From: Amarolinea aalborgensis
GTDB lineage: Bacteria; Chloroflexota; Anaerolineae; SSC4; Amarolineaceae
Direction of reading: 5' to 3'
DNA length: 64,000 bases
NCBI RefSeq assembly: GCF_900491745.1
Contig: NZ_UETR01000017.1
Span: 6,702 to 70,701 of the forward strand
Shown in pieces: positions 37,083 to 45,831 of this stretch (position 1 is the stretch's first letter; the number at the start of each line of letters is the position of its first letter). A program made the translations under genes and the position numbers. Under the pieces are notes generated by a model. The model ran no database searches, had not been told where the DNA came from, and was given only the letters and a program-made list of their open reading frames with translations.

Positions 37083-37546
37083 GCCCGATCCACGGCTCTG
37101 GCGCTGCCGTTGCCTTCGCTGATCGGAATCTGCGCCTTCGGACCGGTAGGCGGCGGAATCAAGAAAGGCTGCTGTGGTTCTTCGCCTTGCATGATGAGCT
37201 CGCCGCGCAGATAACCGCCTTCGTCCAACAGGAATGAGGCCACCTTGACGGTCCCCCAGATGCGTCCGCCCTCGAGCAGCTCGACGCGCTCGGCGGTAAT
37301 CGTGCCTTTGAAGGCTCCCGACACCGACACGACCTTGGCCTGGATATCGGCCATGACCCGCGCGCTGGCCGTGATAATGACATTCGTGGGCGTGGTAATC
37401 GCGCCGCTTTCCACCACACCGTCAATCCGGACGCTGCCATCACAGCGCAGGTTGCCGCTGAAGGTGGCCCGCGCCCCAATCATGGCCTCGATGGCATCAG
37501 GTTCCGGTCGTTTCTCTTTTCCAAACACCAGGTTAGTTCCTTTCAT
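37079..37546 (-). CDS. Bactofilin
   Basis: A 155-residue bactofilin. A short disordered N-terminus is followed by the right-handed beta-helix core with regular repeats (ATFSGNLRCDGSVRIDGVVE, ITASARVMADIQAKVVSV, GTVKVASFLLDEGG) and a Pro-rich tail. Bactofilins form stable filaments at the membrane and contribute to shape and wall assembly. The start at 37546 (MKGTNLVFGK) is chosen because GAAAGGAA lies upstream. It lies 32 bases after prs. Confidence 0.93.
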   Translation of the reverse strand: MKGTNLVFGKEKRPEPDAIEAMIGARATFSGNLRCDGSVRIDGVVESGAITTPTNVIITASARVMADIQAKVVSVSGAFKGTITAERVELLEGGRIWGTVKVASFLLDEGGYLRGELIMQGEEPQQPFLIPPPTGPKAQIPISEGNGSARAVDRA

Positions 37547-37578
37547 GAACGAGATACAGTGACGCCTGAACAGCACAC

Positions 37579-38556
37579 CTATTTGTGAAGAGGATCGCCC
37601 CATTCTTGCGGCGTCAGTTTGAGCAGCGGGCTGATCGTGCGCGCAGCGTGAATGCGTTCGATGGCGTCGGCCAAGAGGGGCGCCAGCGAAAGCACGACCA
37701 GCTTGGAATGATGTTTGCTGGGCGGGATGAAGATGGTATCCGTGACCACCAATTCCTTGATGATCGGGTTGTCGAGACGCTCCAACGCCGTGGGCAGCAG
37801 CAGTGGATGGGTAATCGCCAGGTAGATCTCCGGCCGCGCCCCGGCTTCGACCAGGGCGTTGAGCTGGGTGAGTATACTGCCGCCGGCGATCATGTCATCA
37901 ATCACAATCGGCGTTCGATCGCGCAGATCGCCCACGACATGCGACGTTTCGACCGCGCTGTGCGACAGGCGTCGCTTGTGCATCAGCGCCAATGGCAATC
38001 CCATCGCCTCAGCATAACGGCCAGCCAGTTTCGCACGGCCTACGTCAGGCGCCACAATGATGGGGTTCTCCATCTCTTTATCTTGGAAGTATTCGATGAA
38101 CACCTTGCGCGCGGACAGCGGATCCACGGGAATGTCGAAAAAGCCCTGGGTCGCTTCGGCATGAATATCCACATACACCACGCGGGTAACGCCGAGCGTC
38201 TCCAACATACGGGCTACCACGCGCGCACTAATGGCTTCACGGCCATGGGCCATGCGCTCTTGCCGGCTGTAGGGAAAGTAGGGAATGACTACCGTGAGTG
38301 AATGGGCCGACGCGCGGCGGAAGGCATCTACGAACAGCAACAGTTCCATCAAGTTATCGTTGACCGGCGGCCCACACGGTTGAATGAAAAAGATATCCTG
38401 TCCACGAATCGCTTCATGAATCTCAACGTACACTTCTGTATCCGCCAGGTGCTTCGTCTCACAGAGGCCGAGCTGTAGATTGAGACATTCGGCAATCCGT
38501 TCGGCCAGCGGGCGGTTGGCGGTGCCACAGAACAGATGCAACGGATGATGCGTCAT
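37579..38556 (-). CDS. prs: Ribose-phosphate pyrophosphokinase
   Basis: A 325-residue PRPP synthase, which makes PRPP from ribose-5-phosphate and ATP for nucleotide, His and Trp synthesis. It has LFCGTANRPLAERIAECL, the RQER-type flexible loop (YFPYSRQERMAHGREAIS), the catalytic His region VVYVDIHAEATQGFFD, and the PRPP loop TPIVIDDMIAGGSILT. The start at 38556 is chosen on the GAGGAAG site upstream. It is the first gene after a consensus promoter. Confidence 0.94.
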   Translation of the reverse strand: MTHHPLHLFCGTANRPLAERIAECLNLQLGLCETKHLADTEVYVEIHEAIRGQDIFFIQPCGPPVNDNLMELLLFVDAFRRASAHSLTVVIPYFPYSRQERMAHGREAISARVVARMLETLGVTRVVYVDIHAEATQGFFDIPVDPLSARKVFIEYFQDKEMENPIIVAPDVGRAKLAGRYAEAMGLPLALMHKRRLSHSAVETSHVVGDLRDRTPIVIDDMIAGGSILTQLNALVEAGARPEIYLAITHPLLLPTALERLDNPIIKELVVTDTIFIPPSKHHSKLVVLSLAPLLADAIERIHAARTISPLLKLTPQEWGDPLHK

Positions 38557-38607
38557 ACGGTCTTCTTCCTCTTTTGCGAACACGATGCGCAGCTTGCTGC
38601 CAGTGCG

Positions 38608-38636
38608 ATTATATGATAGGATAGGTTTCTGGTCAA
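38608..38636 (-). promoter_or_regulatory. Strong sigma-70 promoter for prs operon
   Basis: On the minus strand TTGACC, 17 bases, then a perfect TATAAT, with a start near 38601. It should drive prs, bactofilin, the racemase and the M20 gene, which overlap or are closely spaced. Confidence 0.85.
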
Positions 38637-38672
38637 AGCCGGCCAGAAGTCCGAAGTCAAAGGTGGAATGAC

Positions 38673-39296
38673 ATGCGTAAGTTACTGATTGCGACGCACA
38701 ACCAGGGCAAGGTGCGTGAGTATCGCGAGCTGCTGGCCGATTTGCCGGTTGAGGTCACTTTCCTGGACGAGCTTGGAATCACCACGGAGATTGACGAGAC
38801 CGGCGAGAGTTTCGCCGAAAATGCGGTGCTCAAGGCGTTGGGCTATGCCGAGATGACCGGCCTCTGGACCTGGGCGGATGATTCTGGTCTGGAGGTTGAT
38901 GCGCTCAACGGCGAGCCTGGCATCTTCTCGGCGCGCTACGGCGGCCTGCCAGACGACCAGGCGCGCTACACCTACCTGCTGGAGCGCCTGGCTGATGTGC
39001 CGGCCGGCCAACGCGCGGCTCGTTTTCGCTGCGTGGTGGCCCTTGCCCTGCCCGATGGTGATGCCTTCACCGCGTCGGGCGCCATCGAAGGCGCGATTGT
39101 GACCGCCCCGCGCGGCGGCAACGGCTTTGGCTACGACCCGATTTTTCAGATCGAATGGAGCGACCTGACGATGGCTGAACTGTCGCCGGAGCTAAAGAAC
39201 TCCATCAGCCATCGGGCCAAGGCCGCGCGCAGCGCCCGCCGCATTCTCATGACGCTGCTTGAAGAGTTGGACGGCCCACAGGAGGATGTCCTGTAG
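38673..39296 (+). CDS. rdgB: XTP/dITP diphosphatase
   Basis: A 207-residue Ham1/RdgB pyrophosphatase that removes deaminated purine nucleotides (dITP, XTP) from the pool. The N-terminal LLIATHNQGKVREYRELL, the TGESFAENAVLKA segment, WADDSGLEVDALNGEPGIFSAR-type active site and GFGYDPIF are complete. Length is normal. It is divergent from prs, giving a nucleotide-metabolism pair. Confidence 0.95.
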   Translation: MRKLLIATHNQGKVREYRELLADLPVEVTFLDELGITTEIDETGESFAENAVLKALGYAEMTGLWTWADDSGLEVDALNGEPGIFSARYGGLPDDQARYTYLLERLADVPAGQRAARFRCVVALALPDGDAFTASGAIEGAIVTAPRGGNGFGYDPIFQIEWSDLTMAELSPELKNSISHRAKAARSARRILMTLLEELDGPQEDVL

Positions 39297-39347
39297 ACAT
39301 TCCCATCGTCTGGCTGAGTGGCAAGTACTTCATCAGGAGAGTAGATC

Positions 39348-39605
39348 ATGATCAACCTCGTCTTGTGGATTGTTTTTGGTGCGATAGTTGGCTGGCTGGC
39401 AAGCCTGGTGATGGGCAGCAATCGGCGCCAGGGCATGCTGCGTGATATTGTCATTGGCATAGCCGGCGCGTTCATCGGCGGCTGGCTGCTCGGCCGTGAC
39501 ATATCGAACGACCTCTTCAGCCTGCCCAGCATCATCACAGCGCTGGTTGGCGCCGTTGTCTTGTTGGCTCTGGTAAACCTGGGCACCCGCGGTCGCGTCC
39601 GCTGA
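39348..39605 (+). CDS. GlsB/YeaQ/YmgE family membrane protein
   Basis: An 85-residue protein with three predicted helices and Gly-rich segments (WIVFGAIVGWLASLVMG, IVIGIAGAFIGGWLLG), matching the GlsB/YeaQ/YmgE stress-response (transglycosylase-associated) family. The function is not established. AGGAGAG precedes the ATG, and the stop overlaps the thioesterase start as TGATG. Confidence 0.92.
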   Translation: MINLVLWIVFGAIVGWLASLVMGSNRRQGMLRDIVIGIAGAFIGGWLLGRDISNDLFSLPSIITALVGAVVLLALVNLGTRGRVR

Positions 39606-40054
39606 TGACGCCTGCGCTGCTGGACGGTTTTACCGTGACGGTGACGTTTCCCGTAGCCTGGGGCGAAATGGACGCCATGGGTCATGTCAACAACACCGTC
39701 TATTTCCGCTATTTTGAGAACGGCCGCGCCCAGTACATGACGGAGATCGGTTTCTTCGACGTGCGCGCCGATCAGCCGACCGTCGGCCCCATCCTGGCCT
39801 CGATCAACTGCCGCTTTCGTTATCCGCTTACCTACCCGGACAGAGTGACCGTGGGCGTGCGCGTGACGACGCTGGGCGCGGACCGCTTCACCGTGCAGCA
39901 TCGAGTGGTCAGCCAGCAGGCCAACGTGATCGCGGCCGAAGGCGAGGGCGTCGTCGTCAGCTACGACTACCGCCGCGGCCAGAAGGCGCCGCTGCCCGCG
40001 GCCGTCCGCGAGGCCATCCTGGCCCTGGATGGCCCCAGCCTGAGCCTGGGGTAG
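39605..40054 (+). CDS. YbgC-like acyl-CoA thioesterase
   Basis: A 149-residue hotdog-fold protein of the 4HBT/YbgC type that hydrolyses acyl-CoA thioesters. It shows VAWGEMDAMGHVNNTVYFRYFE (catalytic Asp in the MDAMGHVNN loop) and later INCRFRYPLTYPDRV. The natural substrate cannot be predicted. It is translationally coupled to the GlsB-like gene. Confidence 0.9.
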   Translation: MTPALLDGFTVTVTFPVAWGEMDAMGHVNNTVYFRYFENGRAQYMTEIGFFDVRADQPTVGPILASINCRFRYPLTYPDRVTVGVRVTTLGADRFTVQHRVVSQQANVIAAEGEGVVVSYDYRRGQKAPLPAAVREAILALDGPSLSLG

Positions 40055-40138
40055 CTCATTTTTGCCGATCCAGTTGTGATGTAAATGGTCGTGCGGGTCT
40101 ACGCGACGCCTGGATTGAGCACCGTATGAACACCTCGC

Positions 40139-40167
40139 TTGACCTGGGTTTGCCACGGGGGTACAAT
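40139..40167 (+). promoter_or_regulatory. Sigma-70 promoter for AAA/PD-(D/E)XK gene
   Basis: TTGACC, 17 bases, then TACAAT, giving a start near 40174. Start codons at or before 40175 would be absent from or at the very end of the mRNA, so the ATG at 40205 is preferred for the downstream gene. Confidence 0.75.
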
Positions 40168-40204
40168 CCAGGCGATGAAGCAAGGCAGGGGTGGGGTTCT
40201 GACT

Positions 40205-41986
40205 ATGAAATTTCCGTACGGCATCAGCGATTTCGAGAAGCTCATAAGCGAAGGCTACTTCTACGTGGATCGTACTGATCGCATCCCCCTGCTGGAAAGC
40301 CTGGGCGATCAATTGATCTTTCTCCGCCCGCGACGCTTCGGCAAATCGCTGCTGCTCACGATGCTGGAGAACTATTACGACGTGGCCAAGGCCGAACGCT
40401 TTGCGCGACTGTTCGGCCACCTGGCGATCGGCCGCGCGCCCACACCGCAGCACAACCACTACCTGGTGATGCGTTGGGATTTTTCTTTTGTCCGCGCCTA
40501 TGGCACACCAGCCGAAATCACTCAGGCTTTGCACAACCACGTCAACGTCCAGATTACGGGCTTTGCCTACCGTTACCGCAACATTCTGCCGACGGTTGTC
40601 CAGATCAGGGAGAATGACGCGATTGCGTCTTTTGAATCCTTACAGATGGCCGTGCAACAATCGCCGTATCACCTCTATCTCATGATTGATGAGTACGACA
40701 ATTTCGCCAATGAAGTGATGATGAGCGCTCACTCTGGCAGCCGCCAACGTTACGAGGCGCTGCTGCACGGCGAGGGTGCGCTGAAGACGCTTTTCAAAGC
40801 AATCAAAGGCGGGGCAACCGGTCGCGGGGTAGATCGCGTCTTCATAACGGGCGTTTCGCCCGTGGTTCTGGCCGACATGACGAGCGGCTACAATGTGGCG
40901 CGGAACGTTTCTTTGCATCCCGCTTTGCTCGATTTGTGTGGTTTCATTGAAGCGGAAGTGGCGATGACCCTGCAGCAAGTTGCCGCCGACTGCCACTTCG
41001 CACCCGACCGCGCGGCCGAGGCTTTGGCCATGACGCGTACTTTTTACAATGGCTATCGCTTCGGCTACGACGCCGAGCAACCTGTGTATAACCCGACCCT
41101 GGCGCTCTATTTCCTACGGGAATTCCAAGAGCATTGCGCTTATCCCGAAGAGATGCTTGACAGCAACCTGGCGATGGATCGCAACCGACTAACTTATGTG
41201 TCGCAACTGCCAGGTGGCAGCCAACTGATTCTCGATGCCGTGGCCGGCGATCCCCCAGTCAGCGTTGACCGCCTGGCCGACCGTTTCGGCGTCGAAGACA
41301 TGGTGCGTGAGGACAAGGAGGCGGGCTTCAATGCCTCGCTGCTCTATTACCTCGGTGTGCTCACCCTGGCCGGCCGATCGGAGTTAGACCGTCTGCGGTT
41401 GGTCATCCCCAATCTGGTGGTACGTAAATTGTATGTTGAGCGCCTGCTGGAGTTGATCTTGCCCGACCGCCGCGATCACGCCGCACCCGCCCTGGCGGCT
41501 GAAACATTCTATCAAACCGGCGACTTGCAGCCGCTGTGCGACTTCATCGAAGGCCGCTACTTCAAGGCGCTGGACAATCGCGACTACCGTCGCGCCGATG
41601 AATTGATTGTGAAGGTCGCGTTTCTGACGCTGTTGTTCAACGACCGGCTGTACATCATGGATTCGGAAACAAAAGTGGAACGGGGTTATGCCGACCTCAC
41701 CATGATCGTGCGGCCGGAGCGCCGGCATTTGCCCATCAGCGACTTCTTGTTCGAGTTCAAGTTCGTTGCGCTGGCCGAGGCCAAGCTGTCCGGCGAAACG
41801 GCGCGGGGACTGCGCCAGGCCGACGTGGCGACGTTGCCCGCGTTGCAAAGCCAAATGATCGAGGCGCGGGCAAGGCTGGAGAGCTATCGCCAGGCATTGC
41901 AAACCAAGCACCATGACCGTCTGCATCTGCGGACTTATGCGGTCGTCGCCTTGGGGTTCGAGCGGCTGCTGTGGGAAGAAGTGTAG
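40205..41986 (+). CDS. AAA-ATPase-like / PD-(D/E)XK (DUF1703) protein
   Basis: A 593-residue protein of the AAA-ATPase-like plus DUF1703 family. The N-terminus reads YGISDFEKLISEGYFYVDRT, followed by a Walker-A-like RPRRFGKSLLL and the conserved LMIDEYDNF acidic motif. The C-terminal 150 residues form a PD-(D/E)XK nuclease-like domain (KVERGYADLTMIV, FLFEFKFVALAEAKL). These proteins expand strongly in some genomes and often show mobile or defence-like distribution, but their activity is untested. The gene has its own promoter. Confidence 0.9.
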   Translation: MKFPYGISDFEKLISEGYFYVDRTDRIPLLESLGDQLIFLRPRRFGKSLLLTMLENYYDVAKAERFARLFGHLAIGRAPTPQHNHYLVMRWDFSFVRAYGTPAEITQALHNHVNVQITGFAYRYRNILPTVVQIRENDAIASFESLQMAVQQSPYHLYLMIDEYDNFANEVMMSAHSGSRQRYEALLHGEGALKTLFKAIKGGATGRGVDRVFITGVSPVVLADMTSGYNVARNVSLHPALLDLCGFIEAEVAMTLQQVAADCHFAPDRAAEALAMTRTFYNGYRFGYDAEQPVYNPTLALYFLREFQEHCAYPEEMLDSNLAMDRNRLTYVSQLPGGSQLILDAVAGDPPVSVDRLADRFGVEDMVREDKEAGFNASLLYYLGVLTLAGRSELDRLRLVIPNLVVRKLYVERLLELILPDRRDHAAPALAAETFYQTGDLQPLCDFIEGRYFKALDNRDYRRADELIVKVAFLTLLFNDRLYIMDSETKVERGYADLTMIVRPERRHLPISDFLFEFKFVALAEAKLSGETARGLRQADVATLPALQSQMIEARARLESYRQALQTKHHDRLHLRTYAVVALGFERLLWEEV

Positions 41987-42074
41987 TGCTGCTCGGCGAA
42001 GCCCAACCGCGTCTATCGTCTGGCGGTTGAGCGCGTGTCGCACCTGGTATCATGGTTGAGGAAGGATCACGCCT

Positions 42075-42797
42075 ATGACTTTTCCCGTTGCCGGCCCGCT
42101 GCGCACCTGGCTGCTGGCTTTGTTGGCGCTGTGGGCGCTTCTGCTCTTTGGCGGGTTCATCTTTGGTCAACCCGATGCGGCTCAATCGCAACGCATCCCG
42201 ACCTGGATGCGCATGGCGTCATCGGCCGTGCTGGTAGTGGCGGCCTGGAGTTGGTGGCTGGCAGGGGTGCAAGACAAAGGGATGGCTCTGCTGATTGCCG
42301 TCGGCATGAGCCTGGGCTTCTTGGGCGACCTGTTCATGGCCGGACTGCTGCCCGCGTCGCCGCGCGTGCTGTGGGGCATGGGCGCTTTCGGCCTGGGGCA
42401 CGTGGCCTACATTGCTGCGTTTATGCGCCTCGCCAACGTGCTGGGCTTGACGGCCAATGGGCCACGCCTGGCCGCCTGGTTGGCCTGGCTGCTGATCGGC
42501 GCCGTGGGCTGGTACTTGGTGGTTTTTCGGGGTCAGCAGGCCACGGCGCTGCACTGGGCTGCGCTGCCGTACGCGCTGCTGCTGGCCAGCACGGCCGGTC
42601 TGGCCAGCGGATTGGCGCTGCAAGCGCGGACGTTCATTCCGCTGGCCCTGGGCGGCGCGCTTTTCTTAACCAGCGACCTCATCCTGGCCGCGCAGCTTTT
42701 CAACGGATTGTCCTTCCCCTTGATTGGCAGCGTGATCTGGCTCACCTACGGCCCGGCGCAGGCGCTGATCGTCGCCATATCGCAGAATCGTCCCTGA
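42075..42797 (+). CDS. YhhN family protein (lysoplasmalogenase-like)
   Basis: A 240-residue polytopic protein with about eight helices and the YhhN motifs SLGFLGDLFMAG, AFGLGHVAYIAAF and ALFLTSDLILA. Eukaryotic and some bacterial members hydrolyse the vinyl-ether bond of lysoplasmalogens. The conserved acidic residues in GDLF and TSDL are present. Bacterial physiology is less certain. The preceding bases contain GAGGAAGG. Confidence 0.88.
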   Translation: MTFPVAGPLRTWLLALLALWALLLFGGFIFGQPDAAQSQRIPTWMRMASSAVLVVAAWSWWLAGVQDKGMALLIAVGMSLGFLGDLFMAGLLPASPRVLWGMGAFGLGHVAYIAAFMRLANVLGLTANGPRLAAWLAWLLIGAVGWYLVVFRGQQATALHWAALPYALLLASTAGLASGLALQARTFIPLALGGALFLTSDLILAAQLFNGLSFPLIGSVIWLTYGPAQALIVAISQNRP

Positions 42798-42809
42798 ACA
42801 AAAAGCACA

Positions 42810-42839
42810 CGAGCGGCGTACACCGTTGTACACCGCTCG
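42810..42839. terminator. Hairpin between convergent YhhN and oxidoreductase genes
   Basis: CGAGCGG pairs with CCGCTCG, and inside it GTACA pairs with TGTAC across a 4-base loop, with a single-base mismatch between stems. It lies 13 bases after the YhhN stop and is suited to act in both directions. Confidence 0.65.
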
Positions 42840-42916
42840 CCTGCTCTGTTGGAAAGGGCCAAGCCCAATTCACCACGGTTGTTCAATTGGGGGTTGCGAC
42901 ATGCCGTCGCCCGGCT

Positions 42917-43630
42917 TTACTCCCATTCGCGTCGCCACCGCTCGGTCAGTTCTTCCATTTCACGCTCATTCATCACCGTCATGAGCTTGGTGATCATCTG
43001 CACTTCAGGCAGCGCGCCTTCGATGTGCACCACCTCATTGATGACCGTGCGCGGCACGCCGTACACCTGGTATCTGGCCGACAGATGCGGAAATTCCGAG
43101 GCTTCCACCATCGAAGCGGTAATCAAATCGCTGGCCATGGCCAACTGGTAGGCGAGCATCACGGCTCGCGGACAGTACGGTCAGGTGGGGGTGACGTACA
43201 CCTGGATGTTCACCGGTTTCGTCAGGCGCTGCAACTCGGCCAGGGTTTTTGGCTTCAGTTCGGCCTTACCATGACTGACGAGGATGATCGTTTCGATCAG
43301 CGTGCCGAATTCATAGCCCGACGGGATGCCGTAGAAGCGAATGCCGAAATCGGTGGGCGCCGGGCCGTTTTGCACCACGGCAAAGGCCGGAATCTTGTCC
43401 ACGTGATACTGCTGGGCGAGCGCCGCGTCGCCCACAAAGTCGCGCACCTCCACGGTGATTTTGTCCGAGAGCGCGGCCACTTCTTCGATCAGATCCCGCG
43501 TTTCACGGCAAAAGTGACACTCCAATGCGCCACCTTCGCCCTGGGTAAATAGAATGAGTTTCACCGGCGCGGCCAGCGCTTCGAAGGCTGCACGCACCTG
43601 TTTCTGAATATCTGCGTTGAGAAACGCCAT
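42917..43630 (-). CDS. Two-domain thioredoxin-fold oxidoreductase, candidate selenoprotein (UPYC)
   Basis: A 237-residue glutaredoxin-like protein of the PDO (protein disulfide oxidoreductase) type if a TGA at 43181-43183 is read as an amino acid. The first half has CHFC (Cys 38, Cys 41) and the cis-Pro loop KIPAF. The second half has VYVTPT, then TGA at codon 150, then PYCPRAVMLAY, where relatives have CPYC. The frame stays open for 87 further codons and contains the normal domain end (GVPRTVINE, IEGALPE). The TGA replaces exactly the first active-site Cys. The start at 43630 has AAGGAGCC upstream. If the TGA stops translation, the product is a truncated protein lacking the second redox site. 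Confidence 0.75.
43152..43169 (-). promoter_or_regulatory. Candidate bacterial SECIS hairpin
   Basis: On the minus strand, GCGAGC-CGTGAT-GCTCGC forms a perfect 6-bp stem and 6-base loop. The stem begins 11 bases after the TGA and the loop 17 bases after it. Bacterial SECIS elements lie directly downstream of the UGA within the coding sequence, with a small apical loop usually having a G in its first two bases, as here (CG). Confidence 0.65.
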
Positions 43631-43834
43631 AGACGGCTCCTTCATGGTTAGTCTAGATTGAGCGATTTCCGAAATCCGGTTCAGGTTTTCGTTGTCCTCG
43701 CTAGGTTAGATACAGGCCGCAACAGAAGGTGACAACCTGCGCGCCGGCGATGTTACCGGCGGCGCCGATTGGCCGTCTCAATGGGTGACATCAAACCCAC
43801 GCTGCTGCGCCCCCGATTTGACTTGGAGATAATC

Positions 43835-45292
43835 ATGTTTTCCCTAACTTCGACCAAAACCCCCTTGACGGCCCGGCTCACGCCGCGTGGCTCCCTACGC
43901 CGCCTGTCCCTGAGCCTGTGCGTCGTGAGCGTAGGTCTGATCCTGGCCGCCTGCGGCGCGACGCCCACCCCGGCGCTGACAGCCACGCAGGTGCCGACGC
44001 TCACGCCGACGCCGACGCAGGTGCCTACACTGACGCCGACGAATGTGCCTACGTTGGCCCCCACGGCGACCGCAACGCCGGCGGCCTCACCGACACCGAC
44101 GAAAGCGCCTGTCGCAACCGCAACCCCTATCTCCGCGGCGACGGTCGCTCCAACCAGCAGGCCATCGCCGAGCATCGCTGGTCAGTTTGACGGTCTGGCC
44201 CTCAGCCTGGCGCCTGTGATCAGCGGGCTGGATGAGCCGGTCTTTATCACCCATGCCGGCGACGGCAGCGACCGCCTGTTTATCGTGGAGAAGCGCGGCG
44301 CGATTCGCATCTGGCAATCCGGCCGCCTGCTGGAGACCCCGTTCCTCGACATTGCCGATCGTGTGGGCAGCCGTTCCAGCGAGCAGGGGCTGCTGGGCCT
44401 GGCCTTTGCGCCCGATTTTGCCAGCAGCCGCCTCTTCTTCGTCAACTACACCAATCTGCAGGGCGACACGATCGTGGAACGCTATGGCGTCACCGATGAT
44501 CCCAATCGCGCCGACCCAACCAGCGACTTCCGCATCCTGCGCATTGACCAGCCCGCACCCAATCACAACGGCGGCATGTTGGCGTTTGGGCCGGACGGCA
44601 ACCTGTGGATCGGCACCGGCGACGGCGGTGGGGCTGGCGATGTCTATCGCAACGGCCAGAACCCCAAGTCGCTGCTGGGCAAGATGCTGCGCCTGGACGT
44701 GACCAGCGATTCGTCCAAGCCCTATCAGGCGCCGACCGATAATCCGTGGGTCAACCAGACCTGGAACGGCCAGACGATGGCGCCCGAAATCTGGGCCGTA
44801 GGCCTGCGCAACCCCTGGCGCTTCAGCTTCGATCGTGCGACGGGCGACCTGTGGATCGGCGATGTGGGTCAAAACGCCTACGAAGAAGTGGATTGGGTGG
44901 CGGCTGAGCAGAAGGGCTATCCCAATGGCGGCCTCAACTTCGGCTGGCCCATCATGGAAGGCGTGCATTGCTATGGTTCTAGCGCCGGGTGCAACCGCCA
45001 GGGCCTGGCGCTGCCGGTAGCGGAGTATGACCATGATACCGGCGGCTGCGCCGTGACCGGCGGCTATGTCTACCGCGGCGCGGCCATACCTGAGCTGGAA
45101 GGCGTTTACTTCTACGGCGACTATTGCAGCGGGTACATCTGGGCGTTGCGCGCCGCTGGCAGCGGCGTGCAGGCCCCCGTGCGCGTGTTCGCCAGCGATC
45201 TCAACATCAGCTCGTTTGGTGAAGATGAAGCCGGCGAGCTGTACGTCGCCGACCTGGGCAAAGGGACGATCTTCCGGCTCGTCAAGCCGTGA
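43835..45292 (+). CDS. PQQ-type glucose/sorbosone dehydrogenase-like lipoprotein
   Basis: A 485-residue lipoprotein (lipobox LAAC) with a Thr/Pro linker of about 65 residues, then a six-bladed propeller of the GSDH family. Motifs are ISGLDEPVFITHAGDGSDRLF, SSEQGLLGLAFAPDF, NHNGGMLAFGPDGNLWIGTGDG, GLRNPWRFSFD and YIGDVGQN-like WIGDVGQNAYEE. Soluble PQQ-dependent aldose sugar dehydrogenases share this fold. The start at 43835 is set by GGAG upstream and the signal peptide. It probably oxidises sugars outside the membrane; PQQ dependence is inferred. Confidence 0.88.
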   Translation: MFSLTSTKTPLTARLTPRGSLRRLSLSLCVVSVGLILAACGATPTPALTATQVPTLTPTPTQVPTLTPTNVPTLAPTATATPAASPTPTKAPVATATPISAATVAPTSRPSPSIAGQFDGLALSLAPVISGLDEPVFITHAGDGSDRLFIVEKRGAIRIWQSGRLLETPFLDIADRVGSRSSEQGLLGLAFAPDFASSRLFFVNYTNLQGDTIVERYGVTDDPNRADPTSDFRILRIDQPAPNHNGGMLAFGPDGNLWIGTGDGGGAGDVYRNGQNPKSLLGKMLRLDVTSDSSKPYQAPTDNPWVNQTWNGQTMAPEIWAVGLRNPWRFSFDRATGDLWIGDVGQNAYEEVDWVAAEQKGYPNGGLNFGWPIMEGVHCYGSSAGCNRQGLALPVAEYDHDTGGCAVTGGYVYRGAAIPELEGVYFYGDYCSGYIWALRAAGSGVQAPVRVFASDLNISSFGEDEAGELYVADLGKGTIFRLVKP

Positions 45293-45454
45293 AATTCCGC
45301 AGCAGGCAAAGGCGCGCAGGGAAAACGCCAACTCTCACCGCCTTTGACGCGAGCGGGTGTATCTCAGGGTGGGCGTGTGTCCCGTAGGGACACCTGATCT
45401 TATCCCCGCGGTCGCGGTATCGCCAGGGGATACGCCGGGGCGCCCTCATTCAAT

Positions 45455-45620
45455 CGTCCCTACGGGACGACGGACGCGGGGCCGTCGCGGATCTCAAGTC
45501 AAGCGTCCCTACGGGACAACGGACGCGGGGGCCGTCGTCGATCTCGAGTCAAGGCGTCCCTTCGGGACGACGGACGCGGGGCCGTCGCCGATCTCAAGTC
45601 AAGGCGTCCTTCGGGACGAC
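45455..45620. repeat. About 50-nt tandem repeat with GTCCC-TAC-GGGAC palindrome
   Basis: Three full units and a partial fourth begin at 45455, 45504, 45555 and 45605. Each starts CGTCCC(T/A)(A/T)CGGGAC and continues with GACGGACGCGGGGCCGTCG and ATCTC(A/G)AGTCAAG. A related TGTCCCGTAGGGACAC lies upstream at about 45376. No spacers of unique sequence occur, so it is not CRISPR. Open frames through it are repeat artefacts. Confidence 0.8.
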
Positions 45621-45777
45621 ACGCTCACTCAGCGTGACCTGGACGTGTCGTAAGGGTAAAACCGGCGCAGTGTTTTCACCGATGGGTTGGCTCAAATAAC
45701 CAAGAGGGCCTGAGACGCCCTTGACGGCCAAATCTGCGGGCGACATGAGGCAACGCATAACGGCGGAATTGTTCATC

Positions 45778-45814
45778 AAGAAAGAGCGGCTCATTGAGAG
45801 AGCCGCTCTTTCTT
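45778..45814. terminator. Bidirectional terminator before DUF4352 gene end
   Basis: A perfect 15-bp stem (AAGAAAGAGCGGCTC and complement) with a 7-base loop. It lies 17 bases past the stop of the minus-strand DUF4352 gene. T-rich ends occur on the plus strand. Confidence 0.75.
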
Positions 45815-45831
45815 GATTGTTCGCAAGCGTG

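Noticed and set aside
45455..45620. Possible CRISPR array
   Set aside because: Units are contiguous, about 50 bases, with no unique spacers and no cas genes nearby.
45357..45653. Open frame across the tandem repeat
   Set aside because: The protein is merely the translated repeat, without a ribosome site or family.
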